A stretch of 64,000 nucleotides of DNA from DATBLE01 sp963808815 (GTDB taxonomy: Bacteria > Actinomycetota > Thermoleophilia > Gaiellales > Gaiellaceae): NCBI GenBank assembly GCA_963808815.1, contig CAWEGI010000002.1, positions 62,001 to 126,000 on the forward strand, read 5' to 3'. The stretch's first letter is position 1. Each line of letters opens with the position of its first letter. Under the pieces are notes generated by a model. That model saw nothing but the letters and a program-made list of their open reading frames with translations. It had not been told where the DNA came from and did not search any database. The translations under genes and the position numbers were made by a program. Shown here piece after piece: positions 18,163-25,860 of this stretch.

Positions 18163-18187
18163 AGCCGCTGCTACCCTGGCAGCGGCT
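18163..18187 (+). promoter_or_regulatory. 9-bp hairpin just before the PrsA-like start codon
   Basis: AGCCGCTGC (18163-18171), loop TACCCTG, GCAGCGGCT (18179-18187); the ATG is at 18190. It starts 1 nt after the upstream stop. It may terminate the mfd transcript partly or hold back ribosome access to the next gene; the loop TACCCT is itself a -10-like hexamer. Confidence 0.45.
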
Positions 18188-18189
18188 CC

Positions 18190-19209
18190 ATGCGCCGCCT
18201 TTTTTTGGTCCCCTTCGTGCTCTCGCTGACGCTGCTCGCAGCCGCGTGCGGCGGCGGCAGCAACGACAACAGCAGCGGCGGCACCGCCTCCGGCGACGAC
18301 GCCGCCGTGGTCAACGGCGATCACATCACCCAGGCGACGCTCGACCGGCGCCTGAACGAGGCCGCGTGCAGCTACAAGCTCCAGAAGAAGCCCTTCCCCA
18401 AAGCGGGGACGACCGAGTACCAGCAGATCCGGACACAGATCCTCCAGAGCCTCGTCCAGCGCGCGCAGCTGGCTCAGAAGGCGCCGAGCCTCGACGTGTC
18501 GGTGACCGACAAGCAGGTCGAGGCGCAGCTGAAGAACCTGAAGAGCCAGTACTTCGGCGGGAGCGAGACGAAGTACAGGACGGAACTGAAGAAGCAGTGC
18601 GTGACCGACGCGGAGGTGCGGGACGACCTCCGGTCGAACCTGCTCTCGAATGCGATCTTCAAGAAGGTGACCACCAACGCGACCGTCTCGCCCACCGACG
18701 TGAAGGCGTACTACGACGCGCACCGCGAGGTCTACACGACGCCGCAGACGCGCGTCGTCAGCCACATCCTCGTGAAGAACAAGGCGCTCGCCGACAAGCT
18801 CGAGGCGCAGCTGCAGAAGGGGGCGAGCTTCGCCTCGCTGGCGAAGAAGTACTCGATCGACCCTGGATCGAAGGCGCAGGGCGGACAGCTCACGATCACC
18901 CGCGGCCAGACGGTCCCGCCGTTCGACCGGGCCGCCTTCGCGCTCCGGACCGGCCAGTTGTCGAAGCCGGTGCACACCCAGTACGGCTGGCACATCATCC
19001 ACGCCGACAAGGCGGCCACGCCGCACCATTCGACACCCTTCGCGCAGGTGAAGGAGTCGATCAAGCAGCAGCTGCTCCAGCAGAAGCGCAACACGGCGCT
19101 CCAGACCTGGCTGACCGGGCTGAAGAAGGAGTACGACGGAAAGATCTCGTACGCCGCCGGCCTCGCGCCCCCGGCGACGACGACGACGGCGGCGACCACC
19201 ACCGGTTGA
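18190..19209 (+). CDS. PrsA-like peptidyl-prolyl cis-trans isomerase lipoprotein
   Basis: A foldase for exported proteins. 339 residues from ATG 18190: lipoprotein signal MRRLFLVPFVLSLTLLAAAC with Cys at residue 20, a Gly/Ser/Asn linker, a SurA-N chaperone region (AAVVNGDHITQATLDRRLNE), then a parvulin domain: TRVVSHILVKNKALADKLEA, ASFASLAKKYSIDPGSKAQG, GQTVPPFDRAAFALRTGQLS, HTQYGWHIIHADK. The C-terminus ends in Ala/Thr repeats. An upstream in-frame ATG at 18127 is rejected because it would bury the signal peptide. Its stop overlaps the TTG start of mazG. Confidence 0.92.
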   Translation: MRRLFLVPFVLSLTLLAAACGGGSNDNSSGGTASGDDAAVVNGDHITQATLDRRLNEAACSYKLQKKPFPKAGTTEYQQIRTQILQSLVQRAQLAQKAPSLDVSVTDKQVEAQLKNLKSQYFGGSETKYRTELKKQCVTDAEVRDDLRSNLLSNAIFKKVTTNATVSPTDVKAYYDAHREVYTTPQTRVVSHILVKNKALADKLEAQLQKGASFASLAKKYSIDPGSKAQGGQLTITRGQTVPPFDRAAFALRTGQLSKPVHTQYGWHIIHADKAATPHHSTPFAQVKESIKQQLLQQKRNTALQTWLTGLKKEYDGKISYAAGLAPPATTTTAATTTG

Positions 19210-19287
19210 GAGACGAAGCCGAGCACAGAGGCGACAGCGAAGCTGGCGGCCCTGGTGCGAGGCGATCTCGTGCCGCCGAAGGCGGCA
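19206..19287 (+). repeat. Stop/start-junction repeat, copy 2
   Basis: 81 bp from the TGA at 19207 matching copy 1 (6502-6582). Its hairpin is TGCCGCC (19271-19277), loop GAA, GGCGGCA (19281-19287). Relative to copy 1 the stem has a paired A-T to C-G swap and a longer stem, which shows selection on, or a common origin for, the folded form. Confidence 0.8.
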
Positions 19288-20051
19288 GTCTCGACCAGGC
19301 TCTCCTCGATCTCCAGGCGCTGACCGAGCGCCTGCGGCGCGACTGTCCCTGGGACCGGGAGCAGACCGCGCGGACGATCGTGCCGCACACGGTCGAAGAG
19401 GCTTACGAGGTGGCCGACGCCGCCTTCGCCGGCGACGCGCCCAAGCTCCTCGACGAGCTCGGCGATCTCCTCTTCCAGGTCTACCTGTTGGCCTTGCTCC
19501 TTTCGGAGCAAGGCCAGGGGGATCTCGCGCAAGTCGCTCGGAACGTCCACGTGAAGCTCGTCAGGCGGCACCCACACGTCTTCGGAGAGAAGGACCTTTC
19601 CACCGCCGGCGCCGTGCGCCGGCAGTGGGACCAGATCAAGCGCGAGCAGGAGGGGCGGGAAGGCGTGTTCCACGACGTCCCGGACGCCTTGCCCGCACTG
19701 CTGCATGCCCGAAAGGTGCAGCGGCGCGCGGCGACGGTCGGATTCGAGTACCCGGATCTCGACGGCGCGCTCGCCGACCTCGAGGACGAGCTCGTCGAGC
19801 TGAAAGCCGAGCTCGGCGGTGGATCCCCCGAGCGCCGCGCCGCCGAGCTGGGCGATCTCCTCTTCGCCTGCGTCAACGTCGCTCGGCGCCTCGACGCCGA
19901 TCCGGAGCTCGAGCTGCGCCAGGCATCCCGGCGCTTCGTCGCGCGGGTCGAGGAGGCCGAACGGCTCGCCGCCGCCGACGGACGAACGTGGACCGAGCTC
20001 GAGCTCGCCGACCAGGATCGATACTTCGACCGCGCGAAGGAGACTGAATGA
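19206..20051 (+). CDS. mazG: Nucleoside triphosphate pyrophosphohydrolase MazG
   Basis: MazG hydrolyses (d)NTPs to monophosphates and pyrophosphate, cleaning the pool. Two MazG domains: LQALTERLRRDCPWDREQTA ... HTVEEAYEVADAAFAGD, LLDELGDLLFQVYLLALLLS (EExxE then ExxD metal site), and the C-terminal RAATVGFEYPDLDGALADLE with AELGDLLFACVNVARRLDAD. The only usable in-frame start is TTG 19206, overlapping the upstream stop (TTGA), giving a leader MRDEAEHRGDSEAGGPGARR encoded by the repeat. The 3' end overlaps eno (ATGA). Function certain; N-terminus not. Confidence 0.93.
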   Translation: MRDEAEHRGDSEAGGPGARRSRAAEGGSLDQALLDLQALTERLRRDCPWDREQTARTIVPHTVEEAYEVADAAFAGDAPKLLDELGDLLFQVYLLALLLSEQGQGDLAQVARNVHVKLVRRHPHVFGEKDLSTAGAVRRQWDQIKREQEGREGVFHDVPDALPALLHARKVQRRAATVGFEYPDLDGALADLEDELVELKAELGGGSPERRAAELGDLLFACVNVARRLDADPELELRQASRRFVARVEEAERLAAADGRTWTELELADQDRYFDRAKETE

Positions 20052-21313
20052 CCGCTATCGCCGACGTCCACGCCCGCCAGATCTTCGACTCGCGCGGCAA
20101 TCCGACAGTCGAGGTCGACGTGCGGCTCGAGTCGGGCGCGCTCGGCCGGGCTGCGGTGCCGTCCGGCGCCTCCACCGGTGTTCACGAGGCCGTTGAGCTT
20201 CGCGACGGCGGGGAGGCGTACGGCGGCAAGGGCGTGACGAAGGCGGTCGCGAACGTCGAGGGCGAGATCGCCGCGGCGGCGCGCGGCCTCGACGCAGCCG
20301 ACCAGGCCGGTCTCGATCGGTTGCTGATCGACCTGGACGGGACCCCGAACAAGGGTCGACTGGGGGCGAATGCCCTGCTCGGCGTCTCGCTGGCGTCGGC
20401 GAAGGCGTCGGCGGCGGAGGCGGGCGTCTCGTTCTTCCGCTACCTGGGCGGTGAAGAGGCTCGGGTGATGCCGGTGCCGCTCATGAACGTCATCAACGGC
20501 GGCGCGCACGCGGACAACTCCATCGACCTTCAGGAGTTCATGGTCGTCCCGGCCGGCGCGGGCTCCTTCACCGAGGCGATGCGGATCGGCACGGAGACGT
20601 ACCACGCGCTGAAAGGTGTCCTGCACGAGCGCGGCCTTTCGACGGCGGTCGGTGACGAGGGCGGCTTCGCGCCCGATCTCGGCTCGAGCGAAGAAGCGAT
20701 CGAGGCAATCCTCGAGGCGGCGGAACGGGCGGGCCACCGCGAGCAGGTGGCGATCGCCCTCGATCCCGCGTCGACGGAGTTCTTCGGGGACGGCGTCTAC
20801 CGGTTCGAGGGTAGGGAGGCCGACGGCACGGTCATGGCCGACTTCTACGCGGGGCTCGCCGAGCGGTATCCGCTGGTCTCGGTCGAGGACGGGGTGGCCG
20901 AGGACGACTGGGCGGCGTGGCGGGCGCTGACCGAGCGGATCGGAGACCGCGTCCAGCTCGTCGGGGACGACCTGTTCGTCACGAACGTCGAGCGCCTCCG
21001 TCGTGGGATCGACGAGGGGGTCGGCAACGCGATCCTGGTCAAGGTGAACCAGATCGGCACGCTGACCGAGACCCTCGACACCATCGCCCTCGCCCGTTCG
21101 AGCGGCTACCAGGCGGTGATCTCGCACCGCTCCGGCGAGACGGAGGACACGACGATCGCCGACCTCGCCGTCGCCACCGGGGCGGGCCAGATCAAGACCG
21201 GCGCGCCGTCGCGGACCGACCGTGTCGCGAAGTACAACCGGCTGCTTCGGATCGAGGAGCAGCTGGGCGCCAGCGCCGAGTATCCGGGCTGGACCGCGTT
21301 CTCGCGCGTGTAG
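20048..21313 (+). CDS. eno: Enolase
   Basis: Converts 2-phosphoglycerate to phosphoenolpyruvate. 421 residues, unbroken: HARQIFDSRGNPTVEVDVRL, VPSGASTGVHEAVELRDGG, LMNVINGGAHADNSIDLQEF, AVGDEGGFAPDL, YPLVSVEDGVAEDDWAAWRA (metal-binding Glu and Asp), VGDDLFVTNVERL, the catalytic Lys in LVKVNQIGTLTET, and SHRSGETEDTTIADLAVATG. ATG 20048 overlaps the mazG stop. Confidence 0.98.
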   Translation: MTAIADVHARQIFDSRGNPTVEVDVRLESGALGRAAVPSGASTGVHEAVELRDGGEAYGGKGVTKAVANVEGEIAAAARGLDAADQAGLDRLLIDLDGTPNKGRLGANALLGVSLASAKASAAEAGVSFFRYLGGEEARVMPVPLMNVINGGAHADNSIDLQEFMVVPAGAGSFTEAMRIGTETYHALKGVLHERGLSTAVGDEGGFAPDLGSSEEAIEAILEAAERAGHREQVAIALDPASTEFFGDGVYRFEGREADGTVMADFYAGLAERYPLVSVEDGVAEDDWAAWRALTERIGDRVQLVGDDLFVTNVERLRRGIDEGVGNAILVKVNQIGTLTETLDTIALARSSGYQAVISHRSGETEDTTIADLAVATGAGQIKTGAPSRTDRVAKYNRLLRIEEQLGASAEYPGWTAFSRV

Positions 21314-21326
21314 CTACGCTCAGGGA

Positions 21327-22742
21327 GTGGCGCCGCCAACCCCCCGCCGCACCAAGATCCTCGCGACGATCGGGCCGGCCAGCGGCTCGCCCGAGCGCCT
21401 CGCCGAGCTGGTCGCGGCAGGCATGGACGGCGCCCGGCTGAACTTCTCGCACGGCACGCCCGAGCAGCACCGCACCAGAGCCGAGGCGGCCCGGGGCGCC
21501 GCCGCCGAGGCCGGACGGCCCCTGGCGCTCGTCGCAGACCTCCAGGGGCCGAAGCTCCGCCTGGGCGACCTGCCTACTCCGAGGACACTGACGCGCGGCG
21601 AGGAGGTTGTCATCTCCTCGGAGGCATCTTCGGATGACGGCGACCTTCCGGTCTCTCCGGCAGTGATCGGCGATGTGCTCGCGCCGGGCAACGACGTCCT
21701 GATCGACGACGGCCTCGTCCACCTGAAGGTCGAGGAGGTCGAGGCCGGGAGGGCGCGCTGCATGGTCGTTGTCGGCGGCTCAGTCAGCGCCCACAAGGGC
21801 GTCAACCTCCCGGGAGTACCGCTGCCGATTCCGTCGCTGACGCCCAAGGACATCGCCGACCTCGAGCTCGCGCTCTCGATCGGGGTCGACTACGTCGCCT
21901 TGTCGTTCGTCCGCTCGGCCGCCGACGTCCGCGACCTCCGCCGCCTGATCGAGCAGGCGGGTTCGAGGGCCGAGGTGATCGCGAAGGTCGAGAAGGCCGA
22001 GGCGGTCGAGGCGCTCGACGACATCCTCGCCGCCTCCGACGCGATCATGGTCGCGCGCGGCGACCTCGGCGTCGAGATCGGGCCCGCGTCCGTCCCCCTC
22101 CTCCAGAAGCGGATGATCCTCCGCGCGCTCGACGCGGGGAAGCCCGTGATCACGGCGACGCAGATGCTCGAGTCGATGATCGAGCACGCCGAGCCGACCC
22201 GGGCAGAGGCGAGCGACGTCGCGAACGCCGTTCTCGACGGCTCGTCGGCGCTGATGCTCTCCGGCGAGACCGCCGTCGGGGCCTACCCGGTGGAGGCGGT
22301 CGCGTACATGGACCGGCTCGCCCGAGCGGTCGAGCCCAGTCTCGGCTACCGCCACGAGATGCCCGATCCGGCCGAGGAGCCGGGTGTCGGCCGCGCGATG
22401 TCCAACGCAGCCTGCGACATCGCCGAGACGCTCGCCGCGGCCGCGATCCTCGTGCCGACGGCGACGGGCAAAACGGCGTCGGCGGTGGCCCGGCTGCGCC
22501 CGCGCCGCCCGATCGTCGCCCTGACCCACAACCAGTTCGCGGTGCAGCAGATGGCGCTGGAGTGGGGGGTGATCCCGCTGCTGGTCAAGGAGGCGCAGGA
22601 CGTCGAGGACCTCTGGGAGCTGTCCATCGACGCAGCCAGGGACGGCGGGGTGATCGAGACCGGCGACAGGATCGTGATGACGGCGGGGACGTCGGTGAAC
22701 ATCCCGGGCACGACGAACGTGATCAAGGTCGACGTCGCGTAG
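21327..22742 (+). CDS. pyk: Pyruvate kinase
   Basis: Makes pyruvate and ATP from PEP and ADP, directly after enolase in the pathway and on the chromosome. 471 residues: RRTKILATIGPASGSPERLA, GARLNFSHGTPEQHRTRAEA, VADLQGPKLRLGDL, FVRSAADVRDLRRLIEQAGS, VIAKVEKAEAVEALDDILAA (catalytic Lys), IMVARGDLGVEIGPASVPLL and KPVITATQMLESMIEHAEPT with RAEASDVANAVLDGSSALML. The GTG at 21327 is chosen because a -10 hexamer TACGCT (21315-21320) ends 6 nt before it, giving pyk its own leaderless promoter. Confidence 0.97.
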   Translation: MAPPTPRRTKILATIGPASGSPERLAELVAAGMDGARLNFSHGTPEQHRTRAEAARGAAAEAGRPLALVADLQGPKLRLGDLPTPRTLTRGEEVVISSEASSDDGDLPVSPAVIGDVLAPGNDVLIDDGLVHLKVEEVEAGRARCMVVVGGSVSAHKGVNLPGVPLPIPSLTPKDIADLELALSIGVDYVALSFVRSAADVRDLRRLIEQAGSRAEVIAKVEKAEAVEALDDILAASDAIMVARGDLGVEIGPASVPLLQKRMILRALDAGKPVITATQMLESMIEHAEPTRAEASDVANAVLDGSSALMLSGETAVGAYPVEAVAYMDRLARAVEPSLGYRHEMPDPAEEPGVGRAMSNAACDIAETLAAAAILVPTATGKTASAVARLRPRRPIVALTHNQFAVQQMALEWGVIPLLVKEAQDVEDLWELSIDAARDGGVIETGDRIVMTAGTSVNIPGTTNVIKVDVA

Positions 22743-22787
22743 CTCCTGGGGAGGAAGGGCGGCGCAGGGCGTCGAACCAGGGCAGCC

Positions 22788-23093
22788 ATGCTTCGGTTCG
22801 GTCGACGCCGGTGGATGCGCCTCTTCGCGCTCGGCGTCGCCGTGCTGCTCGCACTCCTCTACTACCGGCCGGTCCGGACCTACCTGCACACGCGCGACAC
22901 TCTCCGCGACCGCTCGGCCGAGGTGCACGCGCTCGCGGCGCGCAAGCACCAGCTGGAGACCCGCCTGGCCCAGATCGAGGAGGGCTCGTCGCTCGTCCGC
23001 GGTGCGCGGCGGCTCGGCCTGGTCAAGCCCGGCGAGCACCTGTTCATCGTCCAGGGCATCTCGGAGTGGCGCCGAGCCCACTCGCACAAGTAA
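22788..23093 (+). CDS. FtsB/DivIC-family septum formation initiator
   Basis: 101 residues: basic N-terminus MLRFGRRRWMRL, one TM (FALGVAVLLALLYYRPVRTY), then a coiled coil (TLRDRSAEVHALAARKHQLE) and the family's C-terminal GSSLVRGARRLGLVKPGEHL. FtsB/DivIC bridges FtsQ and FtsL in the divisome. The eno - ftsB-like - DUF501 order is typical of actinobacteria. Confidence 0.88.
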   Translation: MLRFGRRRWMRLFALGVAVLLALLYYRPVRTYLHTRDTLRDRSAEVHALAARKHQLETRLAQIEEGSSLVRGARRLGLVKPGEHLFIVQGISEWRRAHSHK

Positions 23094-23111
23094 CGCGAGT
23101 ACCCTCATGCG

Positions 23112-23606
23112 GTGGACGACCGCGCCTTCGTCGCAAGCCAGCTCGGCCGCGAGCCGCGCGCTTTCCGGCGCGTCGCCGTCCGCTGCCCGTACGGCCGGCC
23201 GGCCGTGACCGAGCAGGAGCCGTACGACCACGGGGGCGACCCGTTCCCCACGACCTACTACCTCACCTGCCCCCACCTGGTGGCGGCGGTCTCGCGACTC
23301 GAGGCTGCGGGCGGCGTGGAGCGCTGGTCGCGGGCCGCCGCGGACGATCCGGAGCTGGCGGCCAGCGTCGCGCGCGCGAACGACGACCAACGCTCCGTGC
23401 GTCTCGCCCTCGCGGCGGGCCGGACCGGGAGCGACGAGGGGGCGTCGCTCGAGCTCGGCGTCGGCGGGGCGGGGCGCCACGGGAGCCTCAAGTGCCTGCA
23501 TGCGCACGCTGCGTACGCGCTTGCCAGCCCCGGCTACCTGCTCGGCGAGCGGATCCTGGCGGAGATCGAGTCGCTGTGGCCGCGGGATCGTTGCTGCACC
23601 GCGTGA
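23112..23606 (+). CDS. DUF501 domain protein
   Basis: 164 residues: MDDRAFVASQLGREPRAFRR, VAVRCPYGRPAVTEQEPYDH, PFPTTYYLTCPHLVAAVSRL, and the C-terminal GSLKCLHAHAAYALASPGYL. The conserved Cys/His pattern (RCPYG, CPH, KCLHAHAA) is the DUF501 signature, a family usually next to ftsB and ppx in actinobacteria and without known biochemistry. GTG start 23112 sits 6 nt after a -10 hexamer TACCCT (23100-23105). Its stop TGA begins the short repeat copy 3. Confidence 0.88.
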   Translation: MDDRAFVASQLGREPRAFRRVAVRCPYGRPAVTEQEPYDHGGDPFPTTYYLTCPHLVAAVSRLEAAGGVERWSRAAADDPELAASVARANDDQRSVRLALAAGRTGSDEGASLELGVGGAGRHGSLKCLHAHAAYALASPGYLLGERILAEIESLWPRDRCCTA

Positions 23607-23636
23607 GAGGCGATGTCGTGACGCCGGAGGCGTCAC
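23603..23636 (+). repeat. Short copy 3 of the stop/start-junction repeat
   Basis: GTGAGAGGCGATGTC followed by a perfect hairpin GTGACGCC-GGA-GGCGTCAC (23618-23636). It corresponds to the two ends of the 81-bp repeat (GTGAGAG and GAGGCGAxxTCGTGACGCC) with the middle missing. It again begins on a stop codon but is not in frame with the next gene. Confidence 0.65.
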
Positions 23637-23649
23637 GTAGCATCGAGCG

Positions 23650-23964
23650 ATGGCCACCGGCACCGATCTCGTCCGGCACGAATGGGCCGCGGGCTACCGC
23701 CGGCTCGAGGCCGAGCGGGAGACGCCGGCTCACTACCACGCGCTTCAGGCGCAGCTCGACGCGATCACGGCGGAGCTCCGCAAGCGGGTCGGGGACGTGT
23801 ACGACCTCGAGAGCCTCGCCGCCGAGTATCGGCGCTCCGACGCGTGGGCGTACCGCGTCCTCGAGGAGCTGCCGGCGGCCGAGCGCTGGGCGCCGGGACT
23901 GACGGTCGCCACGGACGCAGCCTTCCACCTCTTCGCCCGCCGAGCCCAGGACTACGCGCCGTGA
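23650..23964 (+). CDS. Uncharacterised 104-aa soluble protein
   Basis: MATGTDLVRHEWAAGYRRLE, then a helical stretch (AERETPAHYHALQAQLDAIT, AELRKRVGDVYDLESLAAEY) and LEELPAAERWAPGLTVATDA. No membrane segment or metal motif; mostly helical with many charged residues. ATG 23650 lies 6 nt after a -10 hexamer TAGCAT (23638-23643), right behind repeat copy 3. I do not recognise a family. Confidence 0.7.
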   Translation: MATGTDLVRHEWAAGYRRLEAERETPAHYHALQAQLDAITAELRKRVGDVYDLESLAAEYRRSDAWAYRVLEELPAAERWAPGLTVATDAAFHLFARRAQDYAP

Positions 23965-23976
23965 ACGGCCGCCGCC

Positions 23977-24210
23977 GTGAGCACGCCTCTGACGACCAGG
24001 CCTGAACGCAGGCCCCCGCGGAAGCGCCGCGGCTGGGTGCGTCCCCTGATCTGGCTGATCGCGATCGTCGCGGTCTTCGCGGTCGGGCTGGCGCTCGGCG
24101 AGGCGCTCCACGACAACCCGACGGGCGGGACGCAGACGCTCGTCCGCACGTTGAAGCCGCTCGCGGTGCCGCCGGCGCGGGAGACGGTGACGGTCACCCG
24201 GAGCAAGTAA
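23977..24210 (+). CDS. Small single-TM protein
   Basis: 77 residues: MSTPLTTRPERRPPRKRRGW (very basic cytoplasmic end), one TM (VRPLIWLIAIVAVFAVGLAL), and a short extracytoplasmic tail ending ARETVTVTRSK. GTG start 23977 is 12 nt after the previous stop, so the two are probably co-transcribed. A strong terminator follows within 5 nt. No family recognised. Confidence 0.7.
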   Translation: MSTPLTTRPERRPPRKRRGWVRPLIWLIAIVAVFAVGLALGEALHDNPTGGTQTLVRTLKPLAVPPARETVTVTRSK

Positions 24211-24214
24211 GAGC

Positions 24215-24244
24215 ATCGGTGCCAGGGTTCAGCCTGGCACCGAT
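24215..24244. terminator. Perfect 12-bp bidirectional terminator hairpin
   Basis: ATCGGTGCCAGG (24215-24226), loop GTTCAG, CCTGGCACCGAT (24233-24244), then CCCCTATCTCTCG. It lies between convergent genes (stops at 24210 and 24258). Confidence 0.75.
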
Positions 24245-24257
24245 CCCCTATCTCTCG

Positions 24258-24773
24258 CTACAAGTCCTCTCCGGCCCGCAGGAGGCCCGCGGCGATCACG
24301 GCGAGCGCGGCGAGCAAGGCGACCCAAAGGCCGATCGAGCGGCCGCTGGTCCCCGCGAAGGTGTCCGGGATGGAGATCAAGCGGATCAGCACCAGCACGG
24401 TCGCCAGCGAGCCGAGCCCGATCGTCACCAGGCTCTCCGGGATGCTCGGCGGCAGCTCGATGCCTGCCTCGCGCAGGATCGCGATCACGACCAGGGCGAG
24501 CCCCAGGAAGAAGACCAGCTTGCCGATCGTGCCCGTGTGCCAGCCGATCACCGACAGGGTCGGGCCTTCAACCGAGCTCCCCGAGTACCAGGACATGAAC
24601 GAGGAGAGAAGCAGGACGAGCCCGGCGACCCAGGCGACGCGCTGGCCGGCCGACCAGATCCCGCCGGCCGGCCGCAACTGAGTCAGCGGCGGACGGGTCG
24701 TCGGCGGCGGCTGCCCGGGGGCCGCCTCCTCCGTCTCCGGATCGTCGAAATCGAACAGGTCGGGGGTTTCCAC
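24258..24773 (-). CDS. Four-TM membrane protein with acidic/proline-rich N-terminus
   Basis: 171 residues from GTG 24773: METPDLFDFDDPETEEAAPG, a Pro/Thr linker, then TM segments AWVAGLVLLLSSFMSWYSG, TIGKLVFFLGLALVVIAIL, LVTIGLGSLATVLVLIRLI and SIGLWVALLAALAVIAAGLL. The start is supported by a -10 hexamer CATACT (24780-24785 on the plus strand) ending 6 nt before it. Function unknown. Confidence 0.7.
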   Translation of the reverse strand: METPDLFDFDDPETEEAAPGQPPPTTRPPLTQLRPAGGIWSAGQRVAWVAGLVLLLSSFMSWYSGSSVEGPTLSVIGWHTGTIGKLVFFLGLALVVIAILREAGIELPPSIPESLVTIGLGSLATVLVLIRLISIPDTFAGTSGRSIGLWVALLAALAVIAAGLLRAGEDL

Positions 24774-24792
24774 AGGCTGAGTATGTAGGAGC

Positions 24793-25029
24793 TTAGATGC
24801 CGAAGATCCGGGCGACCTCGCCCCACACGGTGACGGCGACGACCGCACAGGCGAGGAGGAGGATTCCGAGGAAAGCCCAGAACCGGACGTGGGCCATCCT
24901 CGTCGCCCGCCGATGTTCGACCTTGGCGTGGCGCCGTGCCCGGTAGAAACGGTACGCGCGGTCGACGGCCTGAGGGTCGACCGGTGGTGCGTCCGTCCGG
25001 GCCCGTTCCCGCTGCGCAGGCTCGGCCAT
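24793..25029 (-). CDS. Small basic single-TM protein (78 aa)
   Basis: MAEPAQRERARTDAPPVDPQ, basic AVDRAYRFYRARRHAKVEHR with RATRMAHV, then one C-terminal TM (WAFLGILLLACAVVAVTVWG). ATG 25029 sits 7 nt after a -10 TAGAAT (plus-strand 25037-25042). Divergent from the GDPD gene, with both leaderless promoters packed into 42 bp. Function unknown. Confidence 0.7.
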   Translation of the reverse strand: MAEPAQRERARTDAPPVDPQAVDRAYRFYRARRHAKVEHRRATRMAHVRFWAFLGILLLACAVVAVTVWGEVARIFGI

Positions 25030-25071
25030 CGACGGAATTCTAGATCGCCCGCGGTTGGGTACGTTTAGGAG

Positions 25072-25860
25072 GTGGAGCTGAGGGCTGGCGCCAGGCCGTT
25101 GCGCGTCGGCCACAAGGGTGCTGCGGCCCTCGCGCCCGAGAACACGCTGCGCTCGCTCGCCCGGGCGGTGGAGCTCGGCTGCGACCTGGTCGAGTTCGAC
25201 GTCCTCGAGTTGCACGACGGGACGCTGGTGCTGGCCCATTCGGATGACCTGCTGGAGGTCAGCCACGGTGCGGCCCGAGGCCGGGTCCGCGAGCAGAGCC
25301 TCCCCGCGTTGCGCGAGGTCGCGCCGGAGCTGCCGACGCTGGACGAGGCGCTGGAACAGCTCGGCCCGTCCGGAACGGTCGGCATCCAGGTCGACCTGAA
25401 GGGGAGCGGCTTCGAGGAGGGGGTCGCCGCGGCGATCCGTCGGCACGGCCTGATCGACCGTTCCGTCGTGAGCACCTTCCACGTGCCGAGCCTTCTGCAC
25501 CTGGCCCGCGTCGAGCCCGCGCTCCCGCGGGGGCTCACGTACCCGGTCGACCGGCGCGGGATCTCGCAGCGCAGGCTCCTCGTGCCCGTCGCGGCCGGGG
25601 CGGCGGCCGCGCTCCGTCGAGCGCTGCCGCGGCGCATCGCCGGGTTGCTCGACCGGGCGCGCGCCTCGGCGGCGATGCTCCACTACTCGGTCGTTTCGCC
25701 CGCCGCGGTCGCGCGCGCCCACGCTCACGGGGCGGCGGTGTGGGCATGGACGGTCGACGACGAGCTGCTCCTCGAGCGCATGCTCGCCGCCGGGGTCGAC
25801 GCGGTGATCACCAACGACCCTCGTATCTTCGGCCACGACGACTACACTCAGGGACGGTGA
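25072..25860 (+). CDS. Glycerophosphodiester phosphodiesterase (GDPD)
   Basis: Cleaves glycerophosphodiesters from lipid turnover to glycerol-3-phosphate and an alcohol. 262 residues in a TIM-barrel pattern: RVGHKGAAALAPENTLRSLA (HKG in place of HRG, and PENT), LGCDLVEFDVLELHDGTLVL (ExD metal site), LAHSDDLLEVS, IQVDLKGSG, and the C-terminal VWAWTVDDELLLERMLAAGV with DAVITNDP. GTG start 25072 sits 6 nt after a -10 TACGTT (25060-25065). The stop overlaps the transpeptidase start (GTGA). Confidence 0.92.
   Translation: MELRAGARPLRVGHKGAAALAPENTLRSLARAVELGCDLVEFDVLELHDGTLVLAHSDDLLEVSHGAARGRVREQSLPALREVAPELPTLDEALEQLGPSGTVGIQVDLKGSGFEEGVAAAIRRHGLIDRSVVSTFHVPSLLHLARVEPALPRGLTYPVDRRGISQRRLLVPVAAGAAAALRRALPRRIAGLLDRARASAAMLHYSVVSPAAVARAHAHGAAVWAWTVDDELLLERMLAAGVDAVITNDPRIFGHDDYTQGR

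Noticed and set aside
18127..18190. Upstream ATG as start of the PrsA-like gene
   Set aside because: It would overlap the previous gene and place 21 residues before a clear lipoprotein signal peptide.
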